Of a DNA stretch of 38,132 bases, positions 8,637 to 16,260 are shown in pieces. The first letter of the stretch is position 1, and each line of letters opens with the position of its first letter. The DNA lies in assembly GCA_002420315.1 (NCBI GenBank), contig DIHU01000030.1:1-38132 (forward strand). Direction: 5' to 3'. Source of the stretch: Akkermansiaceae bacterium UBA5688. Its GTDB lineage: Bacteria; Verrucomicrobiota; Verrucomicrobiia; Verrucomicrobiales; Akkermansiaceae. Under the pieces are notes generated by a model. It did no database searches, had not been told where the DNA came from, and was given only the letters and a program-made list of their open reading frames with translations. Position numbers and translations under genes: made by a program.

Positions 8637-8935
8637 TTTCTCTTCATCCGAGCTGGCTCAGCATTTTTTCTTAGGTCATCCGACAGCGGCACTTATTCGC
8701 CGATCGTAGGACGAAGTAAAGGTAGGGCCAACAAACTGACACTCAACTGGCCCAAGCTCCCTCGTTCATCGAACTTTCCGAAGACGAGTTCTTCGTAACC
8801 GAGTGCTCCGCTTAGTCGAGGATCACTTTTGAAAACACAGGCTATGCTTAGGGTCCCTCCATTTTATCCTTAAACATTTCCATCTCTATTTCTCCTTTTA
8901 TCTAAAAGGTATTTCCCCCATCGTTCGAAAATTTT

Positions 8936-8981
8936 TGGCGCGGTATTCTGTCATCAATCGGCTGACTCAGCGCGCCATTTT
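8936..8981 (+). other. Long imperfect hairpin followed by TTTT
   Basis: TGGCGCG (8936-8942) is the exact reverse complement of CGCGCCA (8971-8977). Inside, CTG/CAG and TCA/TGA pairs can extend the stem with a bulge. A T run follows (8978-8981). This could be the terminator of a small RNA or of read-through from the FHA gene, or part of a sigma-factor leader. Confidence 0.45.
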
Positions 8982-9078
8982 GTCGCATCGTAGCCCATAT
9001 CAAGGGCCGTTATTGACTCAATAATGTTCCTAACAAAACAGTTTCACATTGGGCTCACCTTGAAAAGCCAGAGAAATC

Positions 9079-9100
9079 CCAATCTTTCCGAAAAGATTGG
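9079..9100 (+). promoter_or_regulatory. Perfect 9-bp hairpin in the sigma-factor leader
   Basis: CCAATCTTT (9079-9087) pairs perfectly with AAAGATTGG (9092-9100) around a CCGA tetraloop. It ends 56 bases before the proposed sigma-factor ATG at 9157. There is no long U run after it, so it is more likely a leader structure than a terminator. Confidence 0.45.
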
Positions 9101-9156
9101 CGTCCTTTACTACATCTCCGCAAGTTGGCATACTTCTAGCATATTATCTTGCACTT

Positions 9157-10014
9157 ATGACAGGCGCGGGAACAGATAGCAGCATCTTAGTCTACATGAA
9201 GGAGATCGCAAAGACCAAGCTTCTAACTCCCGAGGAGGAGATCGAACTTGCTGCGCGAATTGCGAAAGGCGACGAACGAGCACGTGCCCGAATGATTGAA
9301 TCCAACCTTCGTCTCGTTGTTAAAATCGCAAAAGACTACGCTAATTATGGTGTCCCTCTTGTTGATCTCATCTCAGAGGGTAATATCGGTTTGATTCGCG
9401 CAGTTGAAAAATTCGACCCTAACAAAGGGGGAAAACTCAGCACCTACGCGGCCTGGTGGATTAAACAATCGATTAAGCGGGCCCTCGCCAACCAAGGTAA
9501 GACAGTCCGTCTTCCAATACATCTTGTCGATAAGCTCGCAAGAGTCCGCCGAATTTCAGCCCTCATGGCCGAAGATCTGGGCCGGGAACCAACAGATTCT
9601 GAGCTCTCAGAAGAACTAGGGATTCCCCGAGAAAAGCTCGCCTTGCTCCTTCAAGCATCCAAACAAAACCGATCGATGGATGAGACCACACATGATAATA
9701 GTATCGTGAGCTTCGGCGAGGTGATTGCTGACGATCGTGCGATCGACCCCCTGGAAGCGCTGAGCCAAAAAAATGGACTCGATGAGCTCGATTTAGTCCT
9801 TGATACCCTTAACGAGAGGGAGACTGAAATAATTGGCGCTCGTTTTGGGCTAAATGGGAAAAGAATTCTAACCCTTGAAGAAATTGGAAGAGATTTCGAA
9901 GTCAGTCGGGAACGCATCCGACAGATTCAAAATGTCGCGCTCAACAAGATGCAAAAAGCTCTCACAAAAAAGAACGCAATCCCTCCCCCCAAGCTTCGGA
10001 AGTCCGCAACCTAG
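9157..10014 (+). CDS. RNA polymerase sigma factor, sigma-70 group 2 (RpoD/RpoS-like)
   Basis: Directs RNA polymerase to promoters. Numbered from the ATG at 9157 (285 residues): region 1.2 at about 7-40, region 2 at about 41-110 with the core-binding DLISEGNIGLI and promoter-melting STYAAWWIKQSI, region 3 at about 118-180, and region 4.2 helix-turn-helix TLEEIGRDFEVSRERIRQI at about 239-257. Region 1.1 and the long non-conserved insert of a housekeeping sigma are absent, so I call it an alternative, RpoS-like factor. The frame continues up to a TTG at 9097, but those residues do not resemble a sigma N-terminus. A structured leader precedes it. Confidence 0.92.
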   Translation: MTGAGTDSSILVYMKEIAKTKLLTPEEEIELAARIAKGDERARARMIESNLRLVVKIAKDYANYGVPLVDLISEGNIGLIRAVEKFDPNKGGKLSTYAAWWIKQSIKRALANQGKTVRLPIHLVDKLARVRRISALMAEDLGREPTDSELSEELGIPREKLALLLQASKQNRSMDETTHDNSIVSFGEVIADDRAIDPLEALSQKNGLDELDLVLDTLNERETEIIGARFGLNGKRILTLEEIGRDFEVSRERIRQIQNVALNKMQKALTKKNAIPPPKLRKSAT

Positions 10015-10023
10015 CTAATCTTT

Positions 10024-10497
10024 CTAAATCTGGCCGTCGAGGAGCCCTTTTAGTTCAGCCTGGAAGCTCACCAAGTCTGCTTCAGAAGGCTGGTAACCTG
10101 GCTGATCTGGATCAATCGATGGCCGTCCCATTTCGTCGATGAGCCATAAAGCCTTCATTCCATCACTAAAAGTGACCGTCCCACTTACCATTGCGCCTGG
10201 GCGGGCAACTTGATCAAGCGTAACTGTGACAGTTTCTCCATCTTGCACTAATGGTTCAAGGTCTACTTCCTCGTGAGCCTCTGGATTTTCGATGTCATTG
10301 GGTCCTTCAGACTCTTCTTCATCGACTTGAAAATTAAGCGCAAGATCTAGAGAAAGAAAACGCGTGTCCATATAAGTTACGTTAAACCCGAAATCATCCT
10401 TCAACCGTTTTTGAAGATCCGCCATCTGAGCACCCTCAGCGACCCACTCCTTAACCATCTCAACTTGTTCGCTGCTCAAATCGCTAACGCTAACCAT
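10024..10497 (-). CDS. Acidic hypothetical protein
   Basis: I do not recognise this 157-residue protein. The N-terminal 45 residues are helical and read like a small helix-turn-helix unit (SSEQVEMVKEWVAEGAQMA). A strongly acidic linker follows at about 58-80, then a beta-rich C-terminal part with GETVTVTLDQVARPGAMVSG and a WLIDEMGRPSID segment. There is no signal peptide or membrane helix. It is the last gene of the cysS / SenB-like / kinase group, 43 bases after the kinase, and ends 9 bases from the convergent sigma-factor gene. Start: ATG at 10497, the only early Met. Confidence 0.7.
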   Translation of the reverse strand: MVSVSDLSSEQVEMVKEWVAEGAQMADLQKRLKDDFGFNVTYMDTRFLSLDLALNFQVDEEESEGPNDIENPEAHEEVDLEPLVQDGETVTVTLDQVARPGAMVSGTVTFSDGMKALWLIDEMGRPSIDPDQPGYQPSEADLVSFQAELKGLLDGQI

Positions 10498-10540
10498 GCC
10501 TTAGAGCTAAGCGCCCAGAGTAAAAAACCCAAGACTCAAT

Positions 10541-11656
10541 TCACGCACGCTGCCACTTCTTAACGAAGTTTAGCATTTTATCCTCTTGATCTTCGATTGA
10601 TTTCACCAAAGCGAGCTGAGTTTTGCATCGATCTAAATTATGACTATCGCGATGTATCCTGAAATATTTATCCCCTTCCAAATAGTCGGTTAAAAAACGG
10701 ATCCCCGTCTCTAAGGAAATTAATTTAGCCGAAAAAGGAAGCAGATCGATCTCCAAAGGAGTAAGAAAACTCGCGGCGGTCTCGAGATAGCCTTCAACAA
10801 TTGCCTCAAACATAGGGAGTCGCATCTCAACTTTAGAAGTATCAGGTTCATCTTCGGCGACAGGACTCGTCGCACCCCTAATCAAATCCCCAAAATCGTA
10901 AAGAGCGAGTCCCGGCATGACAGTGTCCAAATCAATTACACAAACAGCTTCATCAGTCTGCTCATCGATCATGACATTATTAAGTTTTGTGTCATTATGC
11001 GTTACCCTCTCGATTAAACGTCCGGCCGCAAGATGATCCAAAAGCACTCCGACAATTGACTCTCTTGAGGTAATAAAATCGATCTCTTTCTGAACATCCT
11101 TAACTCGATCGCAGGCATCACTTTTCATTGCCGCAATCAGACGGGCATATCGTCTAGGTGTATCATGAAAACCTGGAATGGTAACTTCCACTTTTTCGAT
11201 CGGAAGATCACTCACAAGATCCTGAAATGCCCCGAATGCTTTGGCTGCCTGATAGGCTTGTCGGGTATTTTCCACAACATCGTAAGTTCTGCACCCTTCA
11301 ATATAATTGTAACACCGCCAGATTCCTCCAAAAACGCCGACAATGCAGTTTCTCCCATCTTTCCCAGGATAAAGATTGAGAGTCTGGCCACCAAAATCCC
11401 GTTTTTTCCGAAATACCTTTCGATTAATATGATTGGTTACCCGCTCAATGTTCTTCATCACCACTAAAGGCTCACTAAAGACATTTTCGTTGATTCGCTG
11501 AAAAATATATCGACGAATTTCCCCATCCTCATTCCGATAAGTTGCTAAATAAGTCGTGTTAATATGGCCACTCTGAACCTCCTCACCCTCAACAAAGATT
11601 CCATTGATTGCGAATTGGCTGCCAATTCCGGCAATATCATCTTTGCGAATGCTCAT
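10541..11656 (-). CDS. Phosphotransferase resembling N-acetylhexosamine 1-kinase (NahK)
   Basis: Aminoglycoside-phosphotransferase-fold kinase of 371 residues. GHIN (30-33) and FQRIN (52-56) resemble the sugar and ATP sites of NahK. The catalytic loop is HNDTKLNN (220-227) and the metal-binding IDLDTVMPG starts at 241, both close to NahK, which makes N-acetylhexosamine 1-phosphate from GlcNAc or GalNAc. The assignment of the family is good, that of the exact sugar is inferred. The ATG at 11656 has GGGAG four bases upstream and lies 14 bases after the SenB-like gene, so the two are probably made together. A homoserine- or choline-type kinase is less likely given the TVMPG motif. Confidence 0.72.
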   Translation of the reverse strand: MSIRKDDIAGIGSQFAINGIFVEGEEVQSGHINTTYLATYRNEDGEIRRYIFQRINENVFSEPLVVMKNIERVTNHINRKVFRKKRDFGGQTLNLYPGKDGRNCIVGVFGGIWRCYNYIEGCRTYDVVENTRQAYQAAKAFGAFQDLVSDLPIEKVEVTIPGFHDTPRRYARLIAAMKSDACDRVKDVQKEIDFITSRESIVGVLLDHLAAGRLIERVTHNDTKLNNVMIDEQTDEAVCVIDLDTVMPGLALYDFGDLIRGATSPVAEDEPDTSKVEMRLPMFEAIVEGYLETAASFLTPLEIDLLPFSAKLISLETGIRFLTDYLEGDKYFRIHRDSHNLDRCKTQLALVKSIEDQEDKMLNFVKKWQRA

Positions 11657-11670
11657 AAGCTCCCGCTTTT

Positions 11671-12615
11671 TTACTTAAGTTCTGTTAACAATTCAAGCCA
11701 TAAATTTGATTCTCTCTCCCGGGAAAATAATGGGAGCCGATTGGCTGACAGGCGAATCCACTCTTGAAGATCTACCCGCTGATCCATTATCGCTTGTAAC
11801 GCTTCATCCATTTGCCCTTCTTCGAAATAGCCTGGGTAATCATCGCCCAAAAGCCCAACATTACCCTCTATCCTGCTAGCCAAAACCGGAACACCCATTG
11901 TCATCGCCTCCAAAACAGCATTTGCCCCTCCTTCTAGGATCGAACTATTAATGGTTAGTGAACTTTTGGCACAAAGAGCCAAAGACTCCCTTCTTGGCAA
12001 TCCCCCAAACCACCGATATCTTTCATAATCTTTAGCCCAGACCTCTGCTTTTTTGCGCATCTCCTCATCTAAAGCCTGCCCGATTTGCCAAACTTCAATA
12101 TCGGACCATTCCGGGCGCTTAGCTAGAGTTTCAATCGTCAAAAATGATCGTTTTACGGGCCGAAGATGTCCCACCACCGAGATCACAAACGGCGATCGGC
12201 TCGGCGAGGCCTTAATCGCAATCGAATCGAGGCTTGAGCGAATCACTACCGTCTTACCTCGCACTTCCTCGGGAAGCTTTAGAATCGCCGCCTCTTGTGG
12301 GACAACGATTCGATCCGCCTCCTCGAGGGCGTCTTCCCCAATTTGAGACCCCTCCGGGAGCGCTTGATAAATATCGGTGCCAGTCATTAAAATTATGACC
12401 TTTCCTTTTGGCTGCTTCTTCTTGAATTCAAAAATCGCCGGGGCACCTTTGACAGCATGGAGTGAGATCAGAATATCAGCGGGATCACCATCACAACCAT
12501 GCGAGCCTCTTGCCTCAATGCCTCTTTCATTTAGCATCTTCCTAATTCGGTCGGCACTAACCGAGTTTCCCTTTAACTCAGAAAGCGGATAAGGTGATGC
12601 TACGCAAACCTTCAT
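11671..12615 (-). CDS. GT-B glycosyltransferase resembling selenosugar synthase SenB
   Basis: Retaining-type GT-B glycosyltransferase of 314 residues. Its layout matches what I recall of the SenB family (selenoneine pathway; joins selenophosphate to a UDP-sugar): SLHAVKG at 51-57, LMTGTDIY at 76-83, VVGHLRPVK at 147-155, YRWFGGLPR at 200-208, EGGAN at 228-232, and ASRIEGNVGLLGDDYPGYF at 246-264. The ATG at 12615 overlaps the cysS stop (ATGA, 12612-12615), so translation is coupled; the in-frame codon at 12660 lies inside cysS and is not needed. No SenA or SenC/SelD gene is seen nearby, so the substrate is open; an ordinary GT4 enzyme is the alternative. Confidence 0.65.
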   Translation of the reverse strand: MKVCVASPYPLSELKGNSVSADRIRKMLNERGIEARGSHGCDGDPADILISLHAVKGAPAIFEFKKKQPKGKVIILMTGTDIYQALPEGSQIGEDALEEADRIVVPQEAAILKLPEEVRGKTVVIRSSLDSIAIKASPSRSPFVISVVGHLRPVKRSFLTIETLAKRPEWSDIEVWQIGQALDEEMRKKAEVWAKDYERYRWFGGLPRRESLALCAKSSLTINSSILEGGANAVLEAMTMGVPVLASRIEGNVGLLGDDYPGYFEEGQMDEALQAIMDQRVDLQEWIRLSANRLPLFSRERESNLWLELLTELK

Positions 12616-13976
12616 AAAGGAAGAACCTCGTAACCGTCGCGACCGTCCTTCACCATCCAACCTTTCTCAGCTAACTCGTCACGATAACGATCTGAAGCAG
12701 CCCAGTCCTTACTCTGACGCGCTTTCCATCGACACTCAGCGAGCTTGGCGATCTTTTCTGGGACCTTGACCCCCTCAGGTTCGGGTAAGATGAGACCAAG
12801 AGCAGAAAGGACCGTAAAGAACCCGCGCCAATCTTCAAGAGATCTCGCTTTTTTTAAATTTGCAAAAAGTTCGCCCAAAGCTGCTGCCGTATTTAAATCC
12901 TCGTTCAATCGCTTGAAGGCACCGTCGAAAACACCAAGGTCCCCCCCTTTTAATAGCTCACGATATCCCGGGACGCTTTCGCCTCCTGCAGCTTTTGCCA
13001 ACCTTCCGAGAGCCTCGCGAGCAGCGTGAAGGGACTCCATCGTAAAGTTCAATTGTTTCCGATAATTCGCCCCAATCAAGACATACCGAACCTCCATTGG
13101 CGACCAACCTTCATCGGCTAAATCACTCAAGGTAAAAAGAGTCCCACTGGATTTAGACATTTTCTTACCATTCACCAGCAGATGAGTGGAATGAAACCAA
13201 TGCCGAGCGAATTCCCCACCGAACGAGCATTTAGATTGAGCTACCTCATTCTCATGGTGCGGAAAAACCAGATCTTCTCCTCCACCATGTAGGTCGAAGG
13301 TCATACCCAGATATTTGAAAATCATCGCCGAGCACTCAAGATGCCAGCCAGGCCGACCTTCTCCCCAAGGACTATCCCAATAGTTGTCACCATCCTCATC
13401 ACGACGATTTTTCCAAAGAACAAAATCAGCAATGTTATCTTTTTCGTATTCATCTGAATTAGCTCGCTCGTTTTGGGTTTTCCCCAAATCAAGCTCACGT
13501 TTATCGAGACGCGATAGTTTTCCATATTCAGAAAATGAAGTGATTCTAAAATACACCGAACCATCGTCTGACACATAAGCGTGACCCTTTTCCAACAAAT
13601 CTTCTATCGTCGCAACCTGCTCGGGGATATGTTCCACCGCACTTGGTTCGATATGTGGTTTAAGGCAATTAAGAGCCTCGCAATCAGCATGGAACCTGTC
13701 GCGCCATTGAGACGTAAAATCAGCCAATTCCATACCTGCGTTTACTGAATCGCGGATCGTCTTATCGTCCACGTCCGTTATGTTCCGGACATGCTTAGTT
13801 TTCATTCCACCTAGTTCGAGAACCCTCCGCATCACGTCTTGTATTACGAAAGTTCGAAAATTACCGATATGAGCTGGGCCGTAAACTGTAGGGCCACAGC
13901 AATAAAATCTAAATACCCTATCATCTACGGGTTTCAAGAGAACGACTTCGCGCGTTAGAGTGTCAAATAACCTCAC
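12612..13976 (-). CDS. cysS: Cysteine--tRNA ligase
   Basis: Class I aminoacyl-tRNA synthetase that charges tRNA-Cys. Numbered from GTG at 13976 (454 residues): zinc ligand Cys27, HIGN at 36-39, WHLECSAM with the second zinc Cys, the GGEDLVFPHHENE motif that supplies further ligands, and KMSKS at 272-276. The frame extends to a TTG at 14024 (470 residues), but the family usually starts with a short M-(x)-(I/L)-F-(D/N)-TLTR, which GTG at 13976 gives exactly. It heads an apparent operon with the SenB-like gene (ATGA overlap), the NahK-like kinase and the acidic protein. Confidence 0.96.
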   Translation of the reverse strand: MRLFDTLTREVVLLKPVDDRVFRFYCCGPTVYGPAHIGNFRTFVIQDVMRRVLELGGMKTKHVRNITDVDDKTIRDSVNAGMELADFTSQWRDRFHADCEALNCLKPHIEPSAVEHIPEQVATIEDLLEKGHAYVSDDGSVYFRITSFSEYGKLSRLDKRELDLGKTQNERANSDEYEKDNIADFVLWKNRRDEDGDNYWDSPWGEGRPGWHLECSAMIFKYLGMTFDLHGGGEDLVFPHHENEVAQSKCSFGGEFARHWFHSTHLLVNGKKMSKSSGTLFTLSDLADEGWSPMEVRYVLIGANYRKQLNFTMESLHAAREALGRLAKAAGGESVPGYRELLKGGDLGVFDGAFKRLNEDLNTAAALGELFANLKKARSLEDWRGFFTVLSALGLILPEPEGVKVPEKIAKLAECRWKARQSKDWAASDRYRDELAEKGWMVKDGRDGYEVLPL

Positions 13977-14060
13977 GGGGTGAGCATTAACAGTCCTACT
14001 GTTTCGGGCAATCGAATTTCCCAAGATTGCGTCTCTTCATTTTTCTGTCAAACTTCCCCC

Positions 14061-14333
14061 ATGAGCAAACGCTCCCGGATAATTTTAACTGGTTTTATTA
14101 CAATCTTGTCTGTCTCGGCGACAATTCTCGGAATTGGTCTCGGTGGACGCCTTCCCGGTCTTCCGGGAGAAATTTTCCGCAAGATCACGGGGTTTATGTT
14201 TACCCCTGTCTTCCTAGAGCTCACCTTTGCTTTTCTTGGGCTTCTGGCAGTATTCTTAATCAATAACCTTCGCCTCCAAAAACAAGGTGATGAATATGTC
14301 TCACTCGAAATTGAAGAGGACCAGAAACCATGA
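14061..14333 (+). CDS. Small membrane protein of unknown function
   Basis: A 90-residue protein with two hydrophobic helices, about residues 8-28 (IILTGFITILSVSATILGI) and 46-68 (FTPVFLELTFAFLGLLAVFLI), joined by a Gly/Pro-rich loop, and a charged C-terminal tail. I do not recognise a family. An in-frame ATG lies at 13980 inside the divergent cysS region; I prefer 14061 because the protein then begins with a basic MSKRSR directly before the first helix. The stop overlaps the pdxH start as ATGA (14330-14333), so the two are translationally coupled. Confidence 0.65.
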   Translation: MSKRSRIILTGFITILSVSATILGIGLGGRLPGLPGEIFRKITGFMFTPVFLELTFAFLGLLAVFLINNLRLQKQGDEYVSLEIEEDQKP

Positions 14334-14971
14334 ATCTTGCAAACCTCCGTGAAGACTACACCAAAGGGGGCATAAGCCGGTCTAGTATCAAGAGTGACCC
14401 TTTCGCACAATTTGAAGAGTGGCTCGAAGTCGCTCATGAGCAGAATATTCCAGACGCCAATGCCATGACCGTCGCGACCGCCGGAAAAGATGGCGTGGTG
14501 ACTTCTCGCACACTACTCCTCAAAGGAATTGTCGCTGGCAATCTGCAATTCTTCACCAACTACCGCTCTAAGAAGGCTCAGGACCTCGCTGAGAATCCTA
14601 ATGCCTCGATCACGATCCTCTGGAAGGAATTGGAACGCCAAATCTGTGTTCGAGGGAAAGTGGAAAAAACCTCGCGGCAGACATCTGAAGATTATTTCAA
14701 AGTCCGCCCCTACGATTCTCAAATCGGTGCTTGGGTTTCCGAACGTCAATCCGAACCTATTGAAAACCGCACAACAATCGCGAGCCGTCAAAAACAGCTA
14801 GAGGAAGAATTCCCTCAAGGCAGTGAGGTACCCTGCCCAGAATTTTGGGGTGGTTACAACCTTATGCCAAACTACATTGAATTCTGGCAAGGCCGACAAG
14901 GGCGCCTGCACGATCGCCTTTGTTTTTTTAGGTCTGCCAAAGATTGGGTGCTGGAGCGACTCAGCCCCTAG
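14330..14971 (+). CDS. pdxH: Pyridoxamine 5'-phosphate oxidase
   Basis: FMN enzyme that oxidises pyridoxine or pyridoxamine 5'-phosphate to pyridoxal 5'-phosphate, the last step of vitamin B6 coenzyme synthesis and salvage. The 213 residues match the family length. Visible motifs include the N-terminal LREDYTKGGI, the FMN-binding SRTLLLKGI and FFTNYRSKKAQDL, the phosphate-contacting YDSQIGAWVSERQS, and the C-terminal WGGYNLMPNYIEFWQG with RLHDR. The start is fixed by the ATGA overlap with the upstream small gene. The last bases, CTAG at 14968-14971, are shared with the stop of the convergent glycerophosphodiesterase gene. Confidence 0.97.
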   Translation: MNLANLREDYTKGGISRSSIKSDPFAQFEEWLEVAHEQNIPDANAMTVATAGKDGVVTSRTLLLKGIVAGNLQFFTNYRSKKAQDLAENPNASITILWKELERQICVRGKVEKTSRQTSEDYFKVRPYDSQIGAWVSERQSEPIENRTTIASRQKQLEEEFPQGSEVPCPEFWGGYNLMPNYIEFWQGRQGRLHDRLCFFRSAKDWVLERLSP

Positions 14972-15780
14972 TTGGAAGCCTTGGCCTTTAAGGCCCTTTT
15001 GATCTTCCCCGGGAAATCTGTAGTCACCGATCGGGTCCCCCGATCCACGAACCATTGGGCGATTTTGGGCTCATTGACTGTCCAAACATGATGCTCGAAT
15101 CCAGCGTTCTGTAATCTAGCAATGAATTCATCATCAATCCCGGACCTACTTGAGCCCATCCCATCTGCCTTCACTTTTCGCAAAGTGGTTAGAGCGTCTT
15201 CGAATGAAGGTTTAAACGTGCCATCTTTGTTCTGTTTCAAATCGGCAAGCCAGTAGGCCTTAAAATCAGGAGCCTTCATCTTCACTTCCGCAATAACTTT
15301 GGCGTCAAAACAAATAAAAACGACCTGCTCCTTTTCGAGTTGGAACTTAGAAACCTCCTTTAACAGCTGTGGAATAATTTCAAGCCCACACTTGATTTCA
15401 ATATAGATCTTTTTTTTTTCCGGAATCGTCTCAAACACCTCTCCAATTGTTGGGATTGAAGTGCCCTCAAACGCAGGCCCCTTCTTTATACCAACATCTA
15501 ATTTTTTGAGTTCTGCTAGAGTCGTATTCTTAACCACTAAGTTTTTCCCTGCCGCTTTTATGGTATTCGCGTCATGGATACACACAACCTGCCCATCTTT
15601 AGTGAGATGAAAATCGCCTTCGATTGCGTCGGCCCCTTGCTGCCATGCCAAATTGAATGCCGGAATAGTATTTTCAGGAGCCTCACCCGACGCGCCCCGA
15701 TGCGCTACCACCATCGGCTTCCCTACCAAGGTAAATTGACCGAAAAGACCGAAAAGCAAGATGTAACAAAAGGTTCTCAC
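14968..15780 (-). CDS. Secreted glycerophosphodiester phosphodiesterase
   Basis: Hydrolyses glycerophosphodiesters from phospholipid turnover to glycerol 3-phosphate and an alcohol; the signal peptide places it in the periplasm. The 270 residues start with hydrophobic CYILLFGLFGQFTLVG. The catalytic set of the TIM-barrel family is intact: His27-Arg28 in VAHRGASGE, Glu36-Asn37, Glu54 and Asp56 in AIEGDFHLT, and His69 in VVCIHDANT. The start is GTG at 15780 without a clear Shine-Dalgarno. The stop shares CTAG with pdxH. It may be co-transcribed with the upstream bactofilin, with a weak hairpin between them. Confidence 0.93.
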   Translation of the reverse strand: MRTFCYILLFGLFGQFTLVGKPMVVAHRGASGEAPENTIPAFNLAWQQGADAIEGDFHLTKDGQVVCIHDANTIKAAGKNLVVKNTTLAELKKLDVGIKKGPAFEGTSIPTIGEVFETIPEKKKIYIEIKCGLEIIPQLLKEVSKFQLEKEQVVFICFDAKVIAEVKMKAPDFKAYWLADLKQNKDGTFKPSFEDALTTLRKVKADGMGSSRSGIDDEFIARLQNAGFEHHVWTVNEPKIAQWFVDRGTRSVTTDFPGKIKRALKAKASN

Positions 15781-15829
15781 TGGACGAAAGATTTCCTATC
15801 GCACTAGAAAGAAAAAGGGAAATTCAAAA

Positions 15830-15845
15830 GACCCCCATGAGGGTC
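15830..15845 (-). terminator. Weak terminator-like hairpin at the end of the bactofilin gene
   Basis: On the minus strand GACCC and GGGTC form a 5-bp stem with a 6-base loop, followed by TTTT. It overlaps the bactofilin stop codon. It may only partly separate bactofilin from the downstream phosphodiesterase gene. Confidence 0.4.
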
Positions 15846-16164
15846 AGCTTCCAATCGAAGTCTTCCCCTGAAGAGTCGCACCTTCCTCCATACTTAGAGT
15901 CTTAGTTTTGATATCTCCCTTGAGTAAAGACTTCTCCTTTAGCTCGCAACGATCAGATGTAATCGTACCTTCAACTTTTCCGTAAAGTTTAACCTCGCCG
16001 GCCTTAACATCACCCTTGATAGCAGCATTTTCAGCGATCGTCACTTTACCTTTGTCTGAAATGATCTCTCCATCGATTTTTCCATCAACGATCATATCAT
16101 TTGAAAATTTGATTGATCCGTTAATTTCGAGCCCCTGAGTAAGGATGTTGGTTGCATTTGCCAT
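15844..16164 (-). CDS. Bactofilin (polymer-forming cytoskeletal protein)
   Basis: Small beta-helical protein that self-assembles into filaments and organises cell-wall or envelope machinery. The 106 residues are built of repeating short beta-strands typical of the family: INGSIKFSNDMIVDGKIDG, then units such as IKGDVKAGEVKLYGKVEG and LKGDIKTKTLSMEEGATLQG. There is no signal peptide; a short N-terminal tail precedes the core, as usual. No peptidase or peptidoglycan gene that often accompanies bactofilins is adjacent, though the mre cluster lies 12 kb away. The ATG at 16164 has no clear Shine-Dalgarno. Confidence 0.93.
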   Translation of the reverse strand: MANATNILTQGLEINGSIKFSNDMIVDGKIDGEIISDKGKVTIAENAAIKGDVKAGEVKLYGKVEGTITSDRCELKEKSLLKGDIKTKTLSMEEGATLQGKTSIGS

Positions 16165-16260
16165 AATCTTGGAGAGAGTCCACCAGCTTTAGGCATTCCT
16201 GGCAATGCCATTCTTAGGAAAGCTTTTGACAAAAAGGTCTGCAAAGAGGACGACTTCAGC

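Larger units (their letters stand above)
8637..9156 (+). other. 520-base stretch without a convincing gene, rich in inverted repeats
   Basis: No supportable coding frame is seen. A weak terminator-like element follows the FHA gene: GCTG/CAGC at 8652-8662, then TTTTTT. GGGCCA and TGGCCC, about 17 bases apart, form a stem near 8724-8752. A longer hairpin lies at 8936-8977, and a perfect 9-bp hairpin at 9079-9100. The stretch could hold the sigma-factor promoter, a long leader, or a small RNA. Confidence 0.5.

Noticed and set aside
9041..9056. Part of a parS site (GTTTCAC)
   Set aside because: The half-site is not followed by its inverted half, and it lies far from parA.
16226..16231. TTGACA as a -35 box for thiH
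   Set aside because: The -10 position at the right spacing reads GACGAC and would lie almost on the ribosome site.
16165..16260. TPP riboswitch before thiH
   Set aside because: The conserved CTGAGA and ACCTGATCTGGATAATGCC-like segments are missing; only a small GGCATT/AATGCC hairpin (16192-16209) is present.
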